From Tieghemiomyces parasiticus (lineage: Eukaryota; Kickxellomycota; Dimargaritomycetes; Dimargaritales; Dimargaritaceae): 64,000 nucleotides of DNA. Both the position numbers and the translations under genes were made by a program. The notes under the pieces were generated by a model. That model searched no databases, was not told the origin of the DNA, and worked only from the letters and a program-made list of their open reading frames with translations. How positions within the stretch are numbered: the stretch's first letter is position 1; every line of letters starts with the position of its first letter. The DNA lies in NCBI GenBank assembly GCA_027575765.1, contig JANBPT010000005.1, forward strand, positions 1 to 64,000. Direction: 5' to 3'. Below are positions 54,701-64,000 of this stretch, in pieces.

Positions 54701-55120
54701 AGGGAAGGTGTAATGTATCGCCAGCAGCAACGTGGCGTGGGTAATAGGCGGGGTGTGATGATCAGATAGATCCAGTAAGGCGGGTCCAAGGGGTGAGTAG
54801 GCGGGTCAAGCCCGCCGCTGGGCAAGAGCGGTTGGAGGGGTGAGATAACAAAGGTGGACCCCGCGTCACCGGTGGTTTGGTAACTTACAGTCGGTGAGCT
54901 GGCTAGGCTCGGGACGACGGTAGCCGTGGGCGCCTTCGTCGTGATAGGCCCGGTGCGGGGCGGTCAGGGTCGGGAGACGCTGGGCCCGGCCGGCCCAGGC
55001 CGGTCCGCTGGCCCCGCCCTTGGTAAGCAGCGGACGGGGTGCCCTGGCCGACGAGAGGGCGCCCGGGAGTCGCCCCGGTCGGATGGTGCGAAGCGAACAG
55101 AGAACCCGAGGGATTGGCAT
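51742..55120 (-). CDS. 2-oxoadipate dehydrogenase E1 (DHTKD1 type), 992 aa
   Basis: Three exons on the minus strand: 55120-54889, 54691-54571 and 54367-51742. Introns are 197 and 203 nt, and phases 1 and 2 fit. Exon 1 starts with an Arg-rich mitochondrial presequence, then HRAYHDEGAHGYRRPEP. Exon 2 adds HSQLVRLVAAFRDHGHKAAD, the E1 N-terminal helix. The main exon carries FDHFMQKKFGQVKRYGLEG, MCMAHRGRLNLLTDLLQ and the thiamine-diphosphate site LHGDAAWTGQG. VHLIVNNQLGYTTP, RQWGHNELDEPAF, VRLSGQDVGRGTFSQRH and HGYDGTGPEHSSCRLERF follow. The QWGHNELDEP and NNQLGYTTP forms are those of DHTKD1 rather than of 2-oxoglutarate dehydrogenase. The enzyme decarboxylates 2-oxoadipate to glutaryl-CoA with E2/E3 partners in lysine and tryptophan breakdown in the mitochondrial matrix. 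Longer than the human protein (about 919) mostly by small loops and presequence. Confidence 0.93.
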
Positions 55121-58100
55121 AGCAGGTAGATGAGGAAAAGGAGGCGCGATGAAGGGAGCTCAGGGATGAGAGTTGAGGTCGTAGCGACCGTTCGAAGCGA
55201 AAGTGGGGGAGGAGGATGGTTGTTAGAGTGGAGGCGACGTGAGAGGGGGGGTAAGTCGGGGTCGGGTACCGAGTCTTGGAGAAAAGAGAGCGGAGTTAAA
55301 GGACAGGCGGTCGTCCGGGGCGGTGGGCTGAAGTACCGGAAACGGTCTCGGTTGTGACTGGCGTTGGACCTGGCGGGCGGAGTAGCGGTTATCGGGGCGG
55401 CAAGGAGGATGGCCCAACCACTCTGAAACGATGCAGGCAGGTGCCAGGAGGACGGGGGTCATATGTGACGGCTCTTTCTTGTGATGAGCAGAGTAGCCCA
55501 CAGTGCGTAGGCGGGGGGAAGGGTGGGGCCATGGGAGAGTGCGGGATTGGTTGGCGCCAGTGACTGGTTGACTTGTAACCAACGTGGGAGCCCAGGTCAA
55601 GACCCCTAGCCACAGCAACACAGGTACTGCCCATCTCGAATGCGAGACTCCATCAATCGTTCGCGGTGGCTGCACCGGTCACGTCCTTTGGGCTGAATGG
55701 TTCTCTTCGTAATTTCTACGATGGTGCTGGACCGCACGATTAAGTCGTGCGGTGGTGACTCGTTATTTCCCACCTGGCCTAGGTCATGGTCATGGGGAGT
55801 GACTGTCACGCCGACATTCCAAGACAACGGGAGTGTACCCGCCAGAGTCATGGAATGGTAAAGTGTGCCTGCTTGCCTACACCTTCTGATATGACTGCAT
55901 TGCGTCGTGACTAATAATTTTTCAAAGAAGGCCGTTGAACCCTACCACCACTGGATTCAATCCAGGAGGGCCTGAGCTAATGAGCGTTTCTGGCCGCTGA
56001 TGGTTCACTGTCTCTACCTGGGTACGCCTTGAGTTTCGCGGATTCAAACGAAGGGATGGGGGAGGGGAAGGTGTCTCCCAGCGCCACTCTGACTGTAGCT
56101 GGTTGGCTTACTTGTCCTGTCACGCTGGACAGGGAGATCTGAGCATAGGAATGTGCCAATGTGGTATATTAAGGCGCCCCATCATTCGAAACATATAAAT
56201 AGATATATTTTTTCAAAAGAGGACTATTGCCAACCCCTGCCAAGGAGAGGGGGGCAGTGACCATAGTGTGAAGTTGGTGTTCTAATATGCAATTATGGAT
56301 ATGTAATGTATTCTCTTAGCAATGGCAAGAGGCCATTGGTGGCCAAACGTTTCGAGAAACAACCCTTCTCTATAAAGCCTGGGCCTTTCCCCGCCATCAT
56401 TTACTTACCATGGCCAGTTGGGGCTAACTCAAATAGCGGCCATTTCGCCCACGAATTCTCACCTACTTCTCCACATTGACAGCTTCCTAAACCAAGCAAA
56501 TACTGTTTCCGCATCGCCATGTACCTCCAATAAGTCACAGATGGCAATGAATGGTAGAGTATTCACTGGTTCCCTGCATCTGTTTCCAATTCCCATACTA
56601 CATCTATGTGGCCAAACTGCCCCAATCTAGCAGATCAGGCAAGAACATCTGTGTTTGGGTTGGCAAGTGCAAATCATTGCTTGATTATGGCTGCCTTGCA
56701 ATCTTCTTGCCTGTACCATCTACACAAGGGAGTTGTGTAACAATAATACAAGAAGATATGCTTTGGCTTAACTATGCTTGTATCCTGAACAGGCCTGCTG
56801 GGCCTACCAATTAACATGATATCTCTCAACTCTATCTTAATGAGGAAGCCAGTGACCTTCCCCTTGTGCTGACAAATTTTATCCCCTTCATCCAATAAGA
56901 AACTGGCAAGTGGCATATTGTGTGTCCAGGGAAACGCGCTGGTGTTTCCTACTAAGTAAGGCTGGTCCTACCTATGTTGGAATGCCTTAATTAGCCTCCT
57001 TGTTAATTTGGCAAGTGGCAAAACAGGTAATGGCTGCTGAGCTGAAATTGGGCCCAAGTCCAATCCCATTTCACAAAGGCTGTTCTATTATCATAGAATT
57101 ACTGGCTCAGCAATAGTAGACTTGAACTTTACCTTAGGATAATGTGGTAGTTCCCAATCACCACACTTGTTATATAATATTCACAGTGTTTAGGAATTAT
57201 TGGTGGCTGTAGCCACCACTGGGGGCAGCCTTTGGAATCATAGGGTTGGGGTCATGGTCCGGTTTAGGGATGGAGTTGGCTGTAGGGGTGATTGCCCCTG
57301 CTACTTCATCCTTTGCTGGGATTGATGGCATGTGGTTGCAGTATCATCCCATTCTCCACCCCTTTTTCTTGAGCCCTGTCTAGAGCGCAGGCCACCATCC
57401 ATTTCAGGATGATGGGTATGCCATAATCCACCTGCTTGGTATGCTCTTGGTTCTCCCCCCTCTCCACTTGCTGGCTGATACTAAACCCCCGTTACCAGAC
57501 TCAATTGGCATACCAACCTACACTTACCCCAGCCTCCACTTTCACCAACTCAGATGTCCAGGCCAATTACCCCTATGTAGCCAGACTCTACTAGTCAGCT
57601 ATCCCAGCCTCTGGTACCTGCCAAGCTATAACCTCTGCCCTCCAAAAGTTGGCATTGTCAACTGCGACCAGTGCTACCCGCTGGACTGGCCATTGTAATT
57701 GCCCACGCCTTGTGTGCTTCCTCCTCCCCCACCTAGCTGCCTCATCAGTCCAGCGGCTCCTAGAGGCTTTAACTAGCACCCACCTCCAGTACCAACAATG
57801 TGCGATTCCCCTCACTGACACACATGCGGCTATCAGCGCCTCCATCCCCCTCCCAGCTCTAGGCTCTACGGCGCCCCCAATGGCTACTACACTGTGACGA
57901 ACATCCGAGATGGGGCAGACAAGGGGGCCCAGGTGGCGTAGCAAGTAGGCAAAGGGTGCAGAAAAAGTGCGTTTTACCAATATATCTATCTATTTCGCGC
58001 CCGTCTTCTCTTTCTTAACTGCGCTCTGCGCCTGTCTATTTATATACTCAGCTTGGATCGGATTTCAAATATAAACTCACTACAGGTGGGGGAAGGGGGT

Positions 58101-58869
58101 GCTGTAGACCCCCAAATTGCGGGGGGGGGAAGCCTAACTTGTGGGGTTCTTCTGGGTTGTCGTCCCCATAGCCTATTGGCTGTATTCCAATTGGAAGGTT
58201 CAATCGGGTAAGTGTCACAGATTTGCCCTGCCCTAACAACAAGGGGGGAAGCACGTGGTTCTCACTGAGGTGCACCTCTCTGCCTTTCTTATTAGACCGG
58301 GCCTGCTTCTCTCCCATTATAATACAAGTGGCCCTTCTTGATCGGCGCACCCAATCGCCTGATAAATCCTTCCTCCAGGCTCTGGCCCGAGTGATTGACA
58401 CTATTATGTGTGAACTTCGTAACCGCCGCAGCTATTAGCGCTGCCCAACGGACAACCCCGACCTCTCCCAGTACCGCCGAGTCTGCACCATACCCAACCA
58501 CTGTGATTTCGTTGACTTCTTTCTCTGCCCCTCTTGGGGCCTCCTTTTTCTACACCTTTTAGACATAGTTGCCGCTATGCTGAGTGTCACATACAAGGCA
58601 CATTACACAAACCCATCCTCCTCCTACTCCCCCCTTGGTACTCTTACCTTTTTGTTGCCCGCATTAGTAACCGGATACCCTCCCCACTTGGTTGACTATC
58701 CCTTCTCTTGCATGCCGCCTCACCTGTGCGCTTCTGCCGATACATACTCCTCTAGTCTCTTTATCCCTCTACCTTTTCCTTATTATCTAGCCACTCCTAT
58801 CCACTGCTTATGGCCCACCTACCGTAACAAGCTGCTCCCCAATTTCACCCTGTGCTTCCCGGTGCCACC
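55121..58869. other. 3.7-kb repeat-rich, gene-free region
   Basis: GC-rich at first (to about 55.6 kb, the DHTKD1 promoter), then AT-rich with hairpins: arms 55731-55739/55745-55753 (9 bp), 55951-55957/55959-55965 (7 bp) and 57201-57208/57211-57218 (8 bp). The dispersed repeat copy 2 lies at 57052-57178. Short frames at 56.4-56.9 kb on both strands look like decayed element coding but show no family motif. From about 58 kb the sequence turns pyrimidine-rich and leads to the Zn2Cys6 gene. Confidence 0.5.
57052..57178 (+). repeat. dispersed repeat, copy 2
   Basis: Plus-strand counterpart of 1404-1275 minus. Shared blocks are GGCCCAAGTCCAAT, AAAGGCT, AATAGTAGACTTG, ACTTTACC, GGATAAT and AATCACCACA in the same order. 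The two copies lie at opposite ends of the window in opposite orientation. A further imperfect palindrome (AATGTGGT...ATCACCACA) lies in the right part of both. Confidence 0.65.
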
Positions 58870-61188
58870 ATGGGCGAGTTCGCGGTACTGACTTTTAAAG
58901 TCGAGGCCTCGTCAGGAAATACCCTCTACACCAAGCAACCCATTTACAAGCGCCGGGCCTGCGATCGTTGCGTGACTCGGAAAATTGGCTGTGATGGCAA
59001 GCAACCCTGCTCCAAGTGTCACCTTGCTAACCGGCCCCAGTGCACCTACGGAAGCATCACCCGTCAGGCCCCAAAGCGCCGCGACCAGGGCTCAGGTCCG
59101 TCTACTCAAACCACCGCCCCAAGCTGCACTGAATTTGCTCCTGCAGTGCCCCTGTTAGCTCAAATTAATGCCCTAGCCACGAGTACCGAGCCCATATCTA
59201 ATAACCCTCCACCCGCCTGCAGGCCTCCCAGCTGGTCTGGGCCTTCGGCGCTACCCCTTACTGAGCCAACCGTCCTGATGACTCGTGCGCCGCTCCCTGC
59301 GTCGCTACCCTTGCCGCCGCCACATCTCACCACTGCATGTCCGCCCCCTGTCACTCTCCACCAGGCCCTGCCGCCCTTGGTCAGCTCAGAAGTCCCTGTC
59401 CCGCCTACCCTGCCCTCTCTCCACCAGATTGTACCCCACACTACTGCAGGGACTCGGCCTCTATCACCCTTGATCACTATGGCTCATTCCCTGTCCCAGT
59501 CCCGGCTGTCCCTGGCCACCATTGGCCAAACCTACCAAAACCCAGCGCTAGATACTTCTGAATCAGCCCCGCCCATACTCTCCTGGGAACATATACAGAC
59601 CTTTCTCTCTGGTATCCCTGTCGCGACCTTCAAGTCTCAGTTCATCAACATGGCCCACCAGATCACCCGCCTCCTCAAGTCTGCCGAAGACGTTATCTAC
59701 AACCCCGTCATTGTGTACAGCCTCATTGCCGTTTATGTCAACCAGCAGGTGCGCATCTACCAGCACTGCTATCTCCAGCGCCTGTACCGCAAACTCCGCC
59801 GCCATGAACTGTCCCCCCTGGTCCTCAACTTCCTGCTCGCTTACGGTGCCGCCATTGCCACAGAGTCCCATCGTGACATGGCCACCCGCCGGGCCATTGC
59901 CAAGGTGTACCTGGACCGTGTCAAGATGGGACTGGAGCAGGAGGTTGCCCACCCCACTCTGGGTACTCCTCACCTTATCTCCCAAATTGGCACCCTCCAT
60001 TCCGTAGTTCAGGAGAATGAAGGGTTTAGCTACTACATTACCAAAGGTAAAGGACTCATGATGGAGCATCACTTTCACCTGGTGGACTCACCAGTGCCTA
60101 CCCACCATCCCCTGTCCGGTCACCTCCCCAACCACTCTTACCCGTTCACTAGTCAACAGGCCCCGCAGGAGACTGCCCTGGCCCAGGAGTTTAAGCGGCG
60201 CACTTTTTGGGAAATCTACACCCTGGACAACCAGGTCAATGCCATGCTGGGTCTCCCCAGTTCCCTGTCGGCCACCCAGGTCACTGTCCAGCCCATCCAA
60301 GACGCTCTGCTCCCCACTCTTTTTGAGCTGCCCCCGGAGGAGGACATATACCCTGCTCTCATCCCTGGGATCCGACACTCCCTCTGCGGCTACCCATCCT
60401 TAATTGAGCTGGCCCTCCTCATGGGCCAGGTGGCTGACTTGCGTGCCCAGAGGGACCTAGCGCCCACCACCCCTTCTTCCCATGACTCCCGACTGTTCAT
60501 GGCCTACCTGGATCTGGGAGACCAGCACCAAGCCCTGGCACCCCGCCTCTTGGCTGAATACCCCCTCCCCGCTTATCTGCCCACCCCTGCCCTGGTCCAG
60601 AGCTACCCGGCCTACTATAGCAGTCTCTACACGGTCCACGCCTCCTTCTACGCAGCGGGCATCCTGCTCACCATTCAGAACTGGAACCACGGGGCCAGGG
60701 CTTTCCGTCCTAACCACCATCCCACCCTCTATACCAGAGGTTTGGACCTGGCCCGCCAGTTTGATGCCCTCATCATGCCGGTCCTAAAGATACTGCCATT
60801 CCACTACCATACCAATGTGTTTGGGGGCACCGCCTACCTCATGGGCTACGTTTTTTCACAGTCCCTGATCCCACCTCCCTCTCCCCCCACCTTCTCTGCA
60901 CCTTCTGCATTCACTCCCACTTCGGCCAACACCAGGGCGGCCCCGCTCGGCATACCTTGGGATCCCGCTGCCCACCTGGCAACCCGCCAGTTGGTCCATA
61001 GGTACCTCCGCTACCTTGAGGGCCTGGCCCAGCACATATCCTACGTCCAAGCCTATGTCACCCTCCTGTCAAGGAACCTAGCCGAGGCCGAGGCGAGCTA
61101 CCGTCGCTTCCTCCAGCCCCTACCAGTAGTAAATGGCCCAGCTGTTGTCGCCATTGGACCCCATGCTGGAAAACGCATTTGCCATTAA
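58870..61188 (+). CDS. Zn2Cys6 fungal transcription factor, 772 aa
   Basis: Single exon. The ATG at 58870 sits in GCCACCATGG, an ideal start; the frame before it has no ATG. The binuclear zinc cluster is at residues 31-58: C-x2-C-x6-C-x5-C-x2-C-x7-C, starting RRACDRCVTRKIGCDG. A Pro/Thr/Ser-rich, probably disordered linker follows (about 65-215). The middle-homology region of fungal regulators starts near 230 (FLSGIPVATFKSQFINMAHQ) and runs through YLDRVKMGLEQEV and EFKRRTFWEIYTLDNQVNAM, the last being the usual R-R-x-F/W-W....D signature. The C-terminus has a Pro/Ser/Thr loop (about 680-705). It will be a nuclear DNA-binding regulator, probably binding CGG-type sites; target genes cannot be inferred. 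It is flanked by repeat-rich AT DNA on both sides rather than by a metabolic cluster. Confidence 0.92.
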   Translation: MGEFAVLTFKVEASSGNTLYTKQPIYKRRACDRCVTRKIGCDGKQPCSKCHLANRPQCTYGSITRQAPKRRDQGSGPSTQTTAPSCTEFAPAVPLLAQINALATSTEPISNNPPPACRPPSWSGPSALPLTEPTVLMTRAPLPASLPLPPPHLTTACPPPVTLHQALPPLVSSEVPVPPTLPSLHQIVPHTTAGTRPLSPLITMAHSLSQSRLSLATIGQTYQNPALDTSESAPPILSWEHIQTFLSGIPVATFKSQFINMAHQITRLLKSAEDVIYNPVIVYSLIAVYVNQQVRIYQHCYLQRLYRKLRRHELSPLVLNFLLAYGAAIATESHRDMATRRAIAKVYLDRVKMGLEQEVAHPTLGTPHLISQIGTLHSVVQENEGFSYYITKGKGLMMEHHFHLVDSPVPTHHPLSGHLPNHSYPFTSQQAPQETALAQEFKRRTFWEIYTLDNQVNAMLGLPSSLSATQVTVQPIQDALLPTLFELPPEEDIYPALIPGIRHSLCGYPSLIELALLMGQVADLRAQRDLAPTTPSSHDSRLFMAYLDLGDQHQALAPRLLAEYPLPAYLPTPALVQSYPAYYSSLYTVHASFYAAGILLTIQNWNHGARAFRPNHHPTLYTRGLDLARQFDALIMPVLKILPFHYHTNVFGGTAYLMGYVFSQSLIPPPSPPTFSAPSAFTPTSANTRAAPLGIPWDPAAHLATRQLVHRYLRYLEGLAQHISYVQAYVTLLSRNLAEAEASYRRFLQPLPVVNGPAVVAIGPHAGKRICH

Positions 61189-62353
61189 CTTTTTGTTTGT
61201 CCTGTTTACCATGTTTCATAGCTATTGTGGCTCATCATAATACACTCTCCTTGCATTTGGATCAGATACTAGTGCATACTGTCTCAGTACTCCCTGCGCT
61301 CCACGATTTAAAGCCGAGCTATAAAATCAGAATGACAGAAAGCCAACGTCGATGCCACACGCTTTCTCATCGGGACCACGCTATATATCCGAGCTGATGA
61401 ATGCCACTCGTAAATGTCTTTGTATTAGCGTAGACAGCTGTAACATGGTTTGGTAGGACATATAGCATAATGGTGCACAAATGATGCGGGTTGAGATGAT
61501 GCCAATCATGGCCTACATGGAGTTGGAGTTTGAAAAAGTAAATAAGCACGTTTTGCAAAGGGACTGAGCAGTCCGCCATTCGAAGCACAAGGGATCCTGT
61601 GATCGTATTGTAAGTACCGTGGGTCTGCATCGGCGAAGCCCTGTGGCCCAGGCGATTTTGTGTTGGTAGGGTCAATAATGATTATTCAGCGGAGCACAAA
61701 TGGCAGATCTACTCGCAGATATAAATATATACCAGATATACCCGACCAAGCATGACCTTCGTGAAAAGTAACAGGTCAGGTCAACAAGGCATATGGAGTC
61801 AAGCCATACACAAACGGTTGGGTTATGCATTCGGTAGGGAAGTTACAGGAAGGCCAACTTATTTTAAAAAAAAGGCAATTATGTAGGCGGTTGCGAAGAA
61901 CACAACGCGCTCAGGGCCAACTGTGGTTAACAATTGAAGCGAATTCGGCTGCGGTATCTTAAAAGGCCTCCTACTACTGCGATATATCAATGTGACGGGT
62001 GTTCTATTGAAATGCCATCCGTCAAGTAACAGCCACGAGCAATAAGCGATATCATCTGGTTCAACCATACAATAGACTGCTCCTAAGACGGATGCGTAGA
62101 TCGAAAATGGTGCACAGGCACTACAAATTATTAGGGAATTATAAAGGTGGGAAGAGTTGGAACAATGGAGCCAAGTATAAATGCGGCCACTTGTTATGAG
62201 CTGGGAAGGGGGAAGGGATTACAGGGGGGGAGGAAGTAAATAAAAAAGAGGTGCCTACGAAAAACCAGTGTGGGTAGTTTGGACGTACCTGTGAAGAGAG
62301 ACACGGGGGGAAATTAATGTGTAATAGTACAGGAAGTGCGAGGGCACAACCGT
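61189..62353. other. AT-rich spacer between TF and PX gene
   Basis: 1.17 kb, low GC, no coding frame that I can support. A TATAAATATATA tract lies near 61720 and an A-run at 61863-61873. The region must contain the 3' ends of both flanking, converging genes. Confidence 0.5.
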
Positions 62354-64000
62354 TTACAAGGCCTGGGTACCGTGATTCGTAGGTAATGTGACGGGCTCTA
62401 ATCCTTGCAACTCGGGAAACAGGTGGAGGACCACCTCATCAAGGATATGGTATACGAGGTTTTCGTTGAGGTAGGGGTTCTGCAGTAGATTGAACAGCCG
62501 GCTGGCCCCGCGGCAGGCGTTGCGCCGACCCACCATATTACCCACCAGGCTGGGGACAAAGAAGAGCCATTTAGCGGCGGCGGTGGAGCGTGCCTCAAAC
62601 TTTGCCGCGTCACTTCGCGGGGCCGGGGGGGTGAAGGGCGCCGCATTGTCAGGCCAGAAGGTGCGGTGCAGGATGCCGAGGTAGTTGACCAGAGGGCCCT
62701 GGCCCAAGACGCCGTCAAGAGCGTCGCGGAGGCGGCGCTCGATAGTGCCACCTAGTACATTGCGCAGAAGAAGGGTGATGGCCCGCTTGCGGAGCCAGTT
62801 GCTTCGTTCTTTCAACTCGAAGATCTCCAGGACGAGATCGCACAACGGATCGGTAAACGAGGTCGCCCCCGTTGCGGAGGCACCGGCCGGGGCGGTTACA
62901 GAGCCAGTGGGGAGGGTGACGGACGAATCGGCTAGGCTGGCCACTTCCCGGCCCAGCTGCTGACTGACCAGATCCAGCATGAATGGCCCGCCGAGGATGT
63001 CGGCCAGGCCGTCGGCGATGGTCTGCTGGATGGGCGGGAGAAAGCCAGCCGGGTCTCGAACGACGGAGGCGGGTAGTGGTGCCGGGGAAAAGGTCAGGGA
63101 TGGGGCGGACGGCCGGCCAGGCGTAGACGGGGACTGGAGTAGCAGGGGTTTTTTCGGTATGGCCAAATTTTGGAGGGGTGTTTCGGTGGGGTCAACTGTG
63201 ACCCGTTGTTCCCGCCGGCGCGGTCGGCGCGGTGAGGACGTGCTTCCGCTGCGGTGGCGTGCATGCTTAAATGTCCCCGAGCCAGACCGGTGCCGGGTCC
63301 CTGTAGTGCCTGCGCGGGGCCGGGCACGGGTCATAGCAGGCATGGGACTGTCCGTGCGGAGTGACCCCCTGGAGCCCGGTGAGCTGCCGCTGGCGGTACA
63401 CGGACGTGCGGTGGGAGCTGTGCCCAGGTCTAGCTCCGGCTGCTGTTGAGACAAGAACCGACGGAGCTCATAGCTGTGACACACTTCCTCATGGCGGGTG
63501 ACGTTTTGGAGGTAGCGTTCCAGTGCTTCGCGGCGGCTTTCTACGTGGGCTGGCCAAGAACGGCCCTTGCGGGTGCCCGATCCTCCGGTAGCGCCCGGAC
63601 CCAGCGGCCAGATCTGGGTCAGGGTCGGTAGGTGGTGCTTGCGCGGGAAATCGTAGGTGCGCACAACCGGGAACCGCTGGCGGAGCTGCTGGTGCAGGGC
63701 CGAGAACTCGCGGTAACGGCGGGCCACTATCCAACCAGTGTCGTAGTCACCATCGGAGGCCATCTGCTGCACCTCAATCAGGTAGAGCGTGTAGGCCGTG
63801 ACAGCCAGATCGTCCGTGTCAGCCTCCGTCTCCGGGGTGGTGCAAGGTAGGCCACCGCCCGGTTCCCCGTCGGTGGCGGACCGGGCCCGAGCAAACCCGC
63901 GGGTACAGCTCGGAATGGCTATCCGCGTACTCCCCGGCACGATAACATTCTCGGCGGCCTGTCGTTCATACTGTTGCTTCTGGTAAGCCAGTAGCTGGAT
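62354..64000 (-). CDS. PX-domain sorting nexin (Mdm1/SNX13-25 type), C-terminal part
   Basis: Minus-strand frame open from the stop at 62354 to the window edge, so the N-terminus is missing; 548 residues are visible. The first visible residues (IQLLAYQKQQYERQAAENVI) fit the helix before the PX domain. PX domain, about residues 20-165: YTLYLIEVQQM, WIVARRYREFSALHQQLR with the phosphoinositide-binding RRYxEF, and VVRTYDFPRKH. A Gly/Ser insert follows, then ESRREALERYLQNVTRHEEV and ELRRFLSQQ. A long basic Ser/Arg/Pro-rich linker follows (about 185-310). The nexin-C domain ends the protein: DLVLEIFELKERSNWLRKRA and LGGTIERRLRDALDG. Members carry PXA and RGS domains upstream and sit at ER-vacuole contacts (yeast Mdm1). 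The missing part should lie beyond position 64000. Confidence 0.88.
   Translation of the reverse strand: MQLLAYQKQQYERQAAENVIVPGSTRIAIPSCTRGFARARSATDGEPGGGLPCTTPETEADTDDLAVTAYTLYLIEVQQMASDGDYDTGWIVARRYREFSALHQQLRQRFPVVRTYDFPRKHHLPTLTQIWPLGPGATGGSGTRKGRSWPAHVESRREALERYLQNVTRHEEVCHSYELRRFLSQQQPELDLGTAPTARPCTASGSSPGSRGSLRTDSPMPAMTRARPRAGTTGTRHRSGSGTFKHARHRSGSTSSPRRPRRREQRVTVDPTETPLQNLAIPKKPLLLQSPSTPGRPSAPSLTFSPAPLPASVVRDPAGFLPPIQQTIADGLADILGGPFMLDLVSQQLGREVASLADSSVTLPTGSVTAPAGASATGATSFTDPLCDLVLEIFELKERSNWLRKRAITLLLRNVLGGTIERRLRDALDGVLGQGPLVNYLGILHRTFWPDNAAPFTPPAPRSDAAKFEARSTAAAKWLFFVPSLVGNMVGRRNACRGASRLFNLLQNPYLNENLVYHILDEVVLHLFPELQGLEPVTLPTNHGTQAL

Noticed and set aside
55945..55970. tRNA-like B box near GGATTCAATCCAGG
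   Set aside because: It is the centre of a 7-bp palindrome. No acceptor stem, anticodon arm or T-run terminator fits a cloverleaf.
1..64000. CRISPR arrays, bacterial operons, Shine-Dalgarno sites, phage or plasmid origins
   Set aside because: The window is eukaryotic (spliced genes, eukaryotic tRNA without CCA, ER and mitochondrial signals). No regularly spaced direct repeats were seen.

Overview
The window looks like nuclear DNA from a fungus, most likely an early-diverging (zygomycete-grade) lineage. Genes are spliced with short introns (about 100-320 nt, mostly GTAAG/GTAGG donors, often with a CTAAC-type branch site). Protein types are fungal: a Zn2Cys6 regulator, a Rim20/PalA-type BRO1 protein and an Mdm1-type PX protein. 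METTL23-, MFSD10- and DHTKD1-type genes are also present. The species cannot be fixed from the sequence; a mycoparasitic group such as Dimargaritales is only a guess. Gene structures below were built by eye from reading frame, splice sites and remembered family motifs; no search was run.

Layout. 1-2984: AT-rich, gene-free and rich in short hairpins, with a dispersed repeat that recurs inverted near 57.1 kb. 2985-3437 (-): small Ser-rich orphan. 3.4-8.6 kb: no gene supported. 8618-9782 (+): secreted acidic orphan. 9.8-12.9 kb: decayed DNA with a possible CsbD-like relic. 12895-14631 (+): PRP17/CDC40 splicing factor. 14.6-21.4 kb: GC-rich gene desert. 21391-22721 (+): GSK3-type kinase. 23548-25115 (+): METTL23-like methyltransferase in five short exons. 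25710-28695 (+): Rim20/PalA-type BRO1 protein. 29662-31214 (+): secreted F-box-like protein. 32180-33327 (+): PQ-loop membrane protein. 34002-35522 (+): MFSD10-type transporter. 35844-37712 (-): second secreted F-box-like protein. 39321-39984 (-): TSR2. 41113-42162 (+): orphan with signal peptide. 42585-42655 (-): tRNA-His(GTG). 43760-45972 (+): AIF-type mitochondrial oxidoreductase. 46551-51473 (+): UDP-glucose:glycoprotein glucosyltransferase ending in HDEL. 51742-55120 (-): DHTKD1-type 2-oxoadipate dehydrogenase E1. 55.1-58.9 kb: repeat-rich. 58870-61188 (+): Zn2Cys6 transcription factor. 62354-64000 (-): PX/nexin-C protein cut by the window edge.

How the genes work together. Most are single-copy housekeeping genes of unrelated pathways (splicing, kinase signalling, ambient-pH/ESCRT signalling, ribosome assembly, ER glycoprotein quality control, lysine catabolism, mitochondrial redox, membrane contact/sorting), so no operon-like logic is expected. 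The accessory layer is the set of fast-evolving proteins with predicted signal peptides (8.6, 29.7, 37.7 and 41.1 kb). Two of them put an F-box-like motif directly after the signal peptide and share an intron at the same place and phase, which is the most unusual signal in the window.
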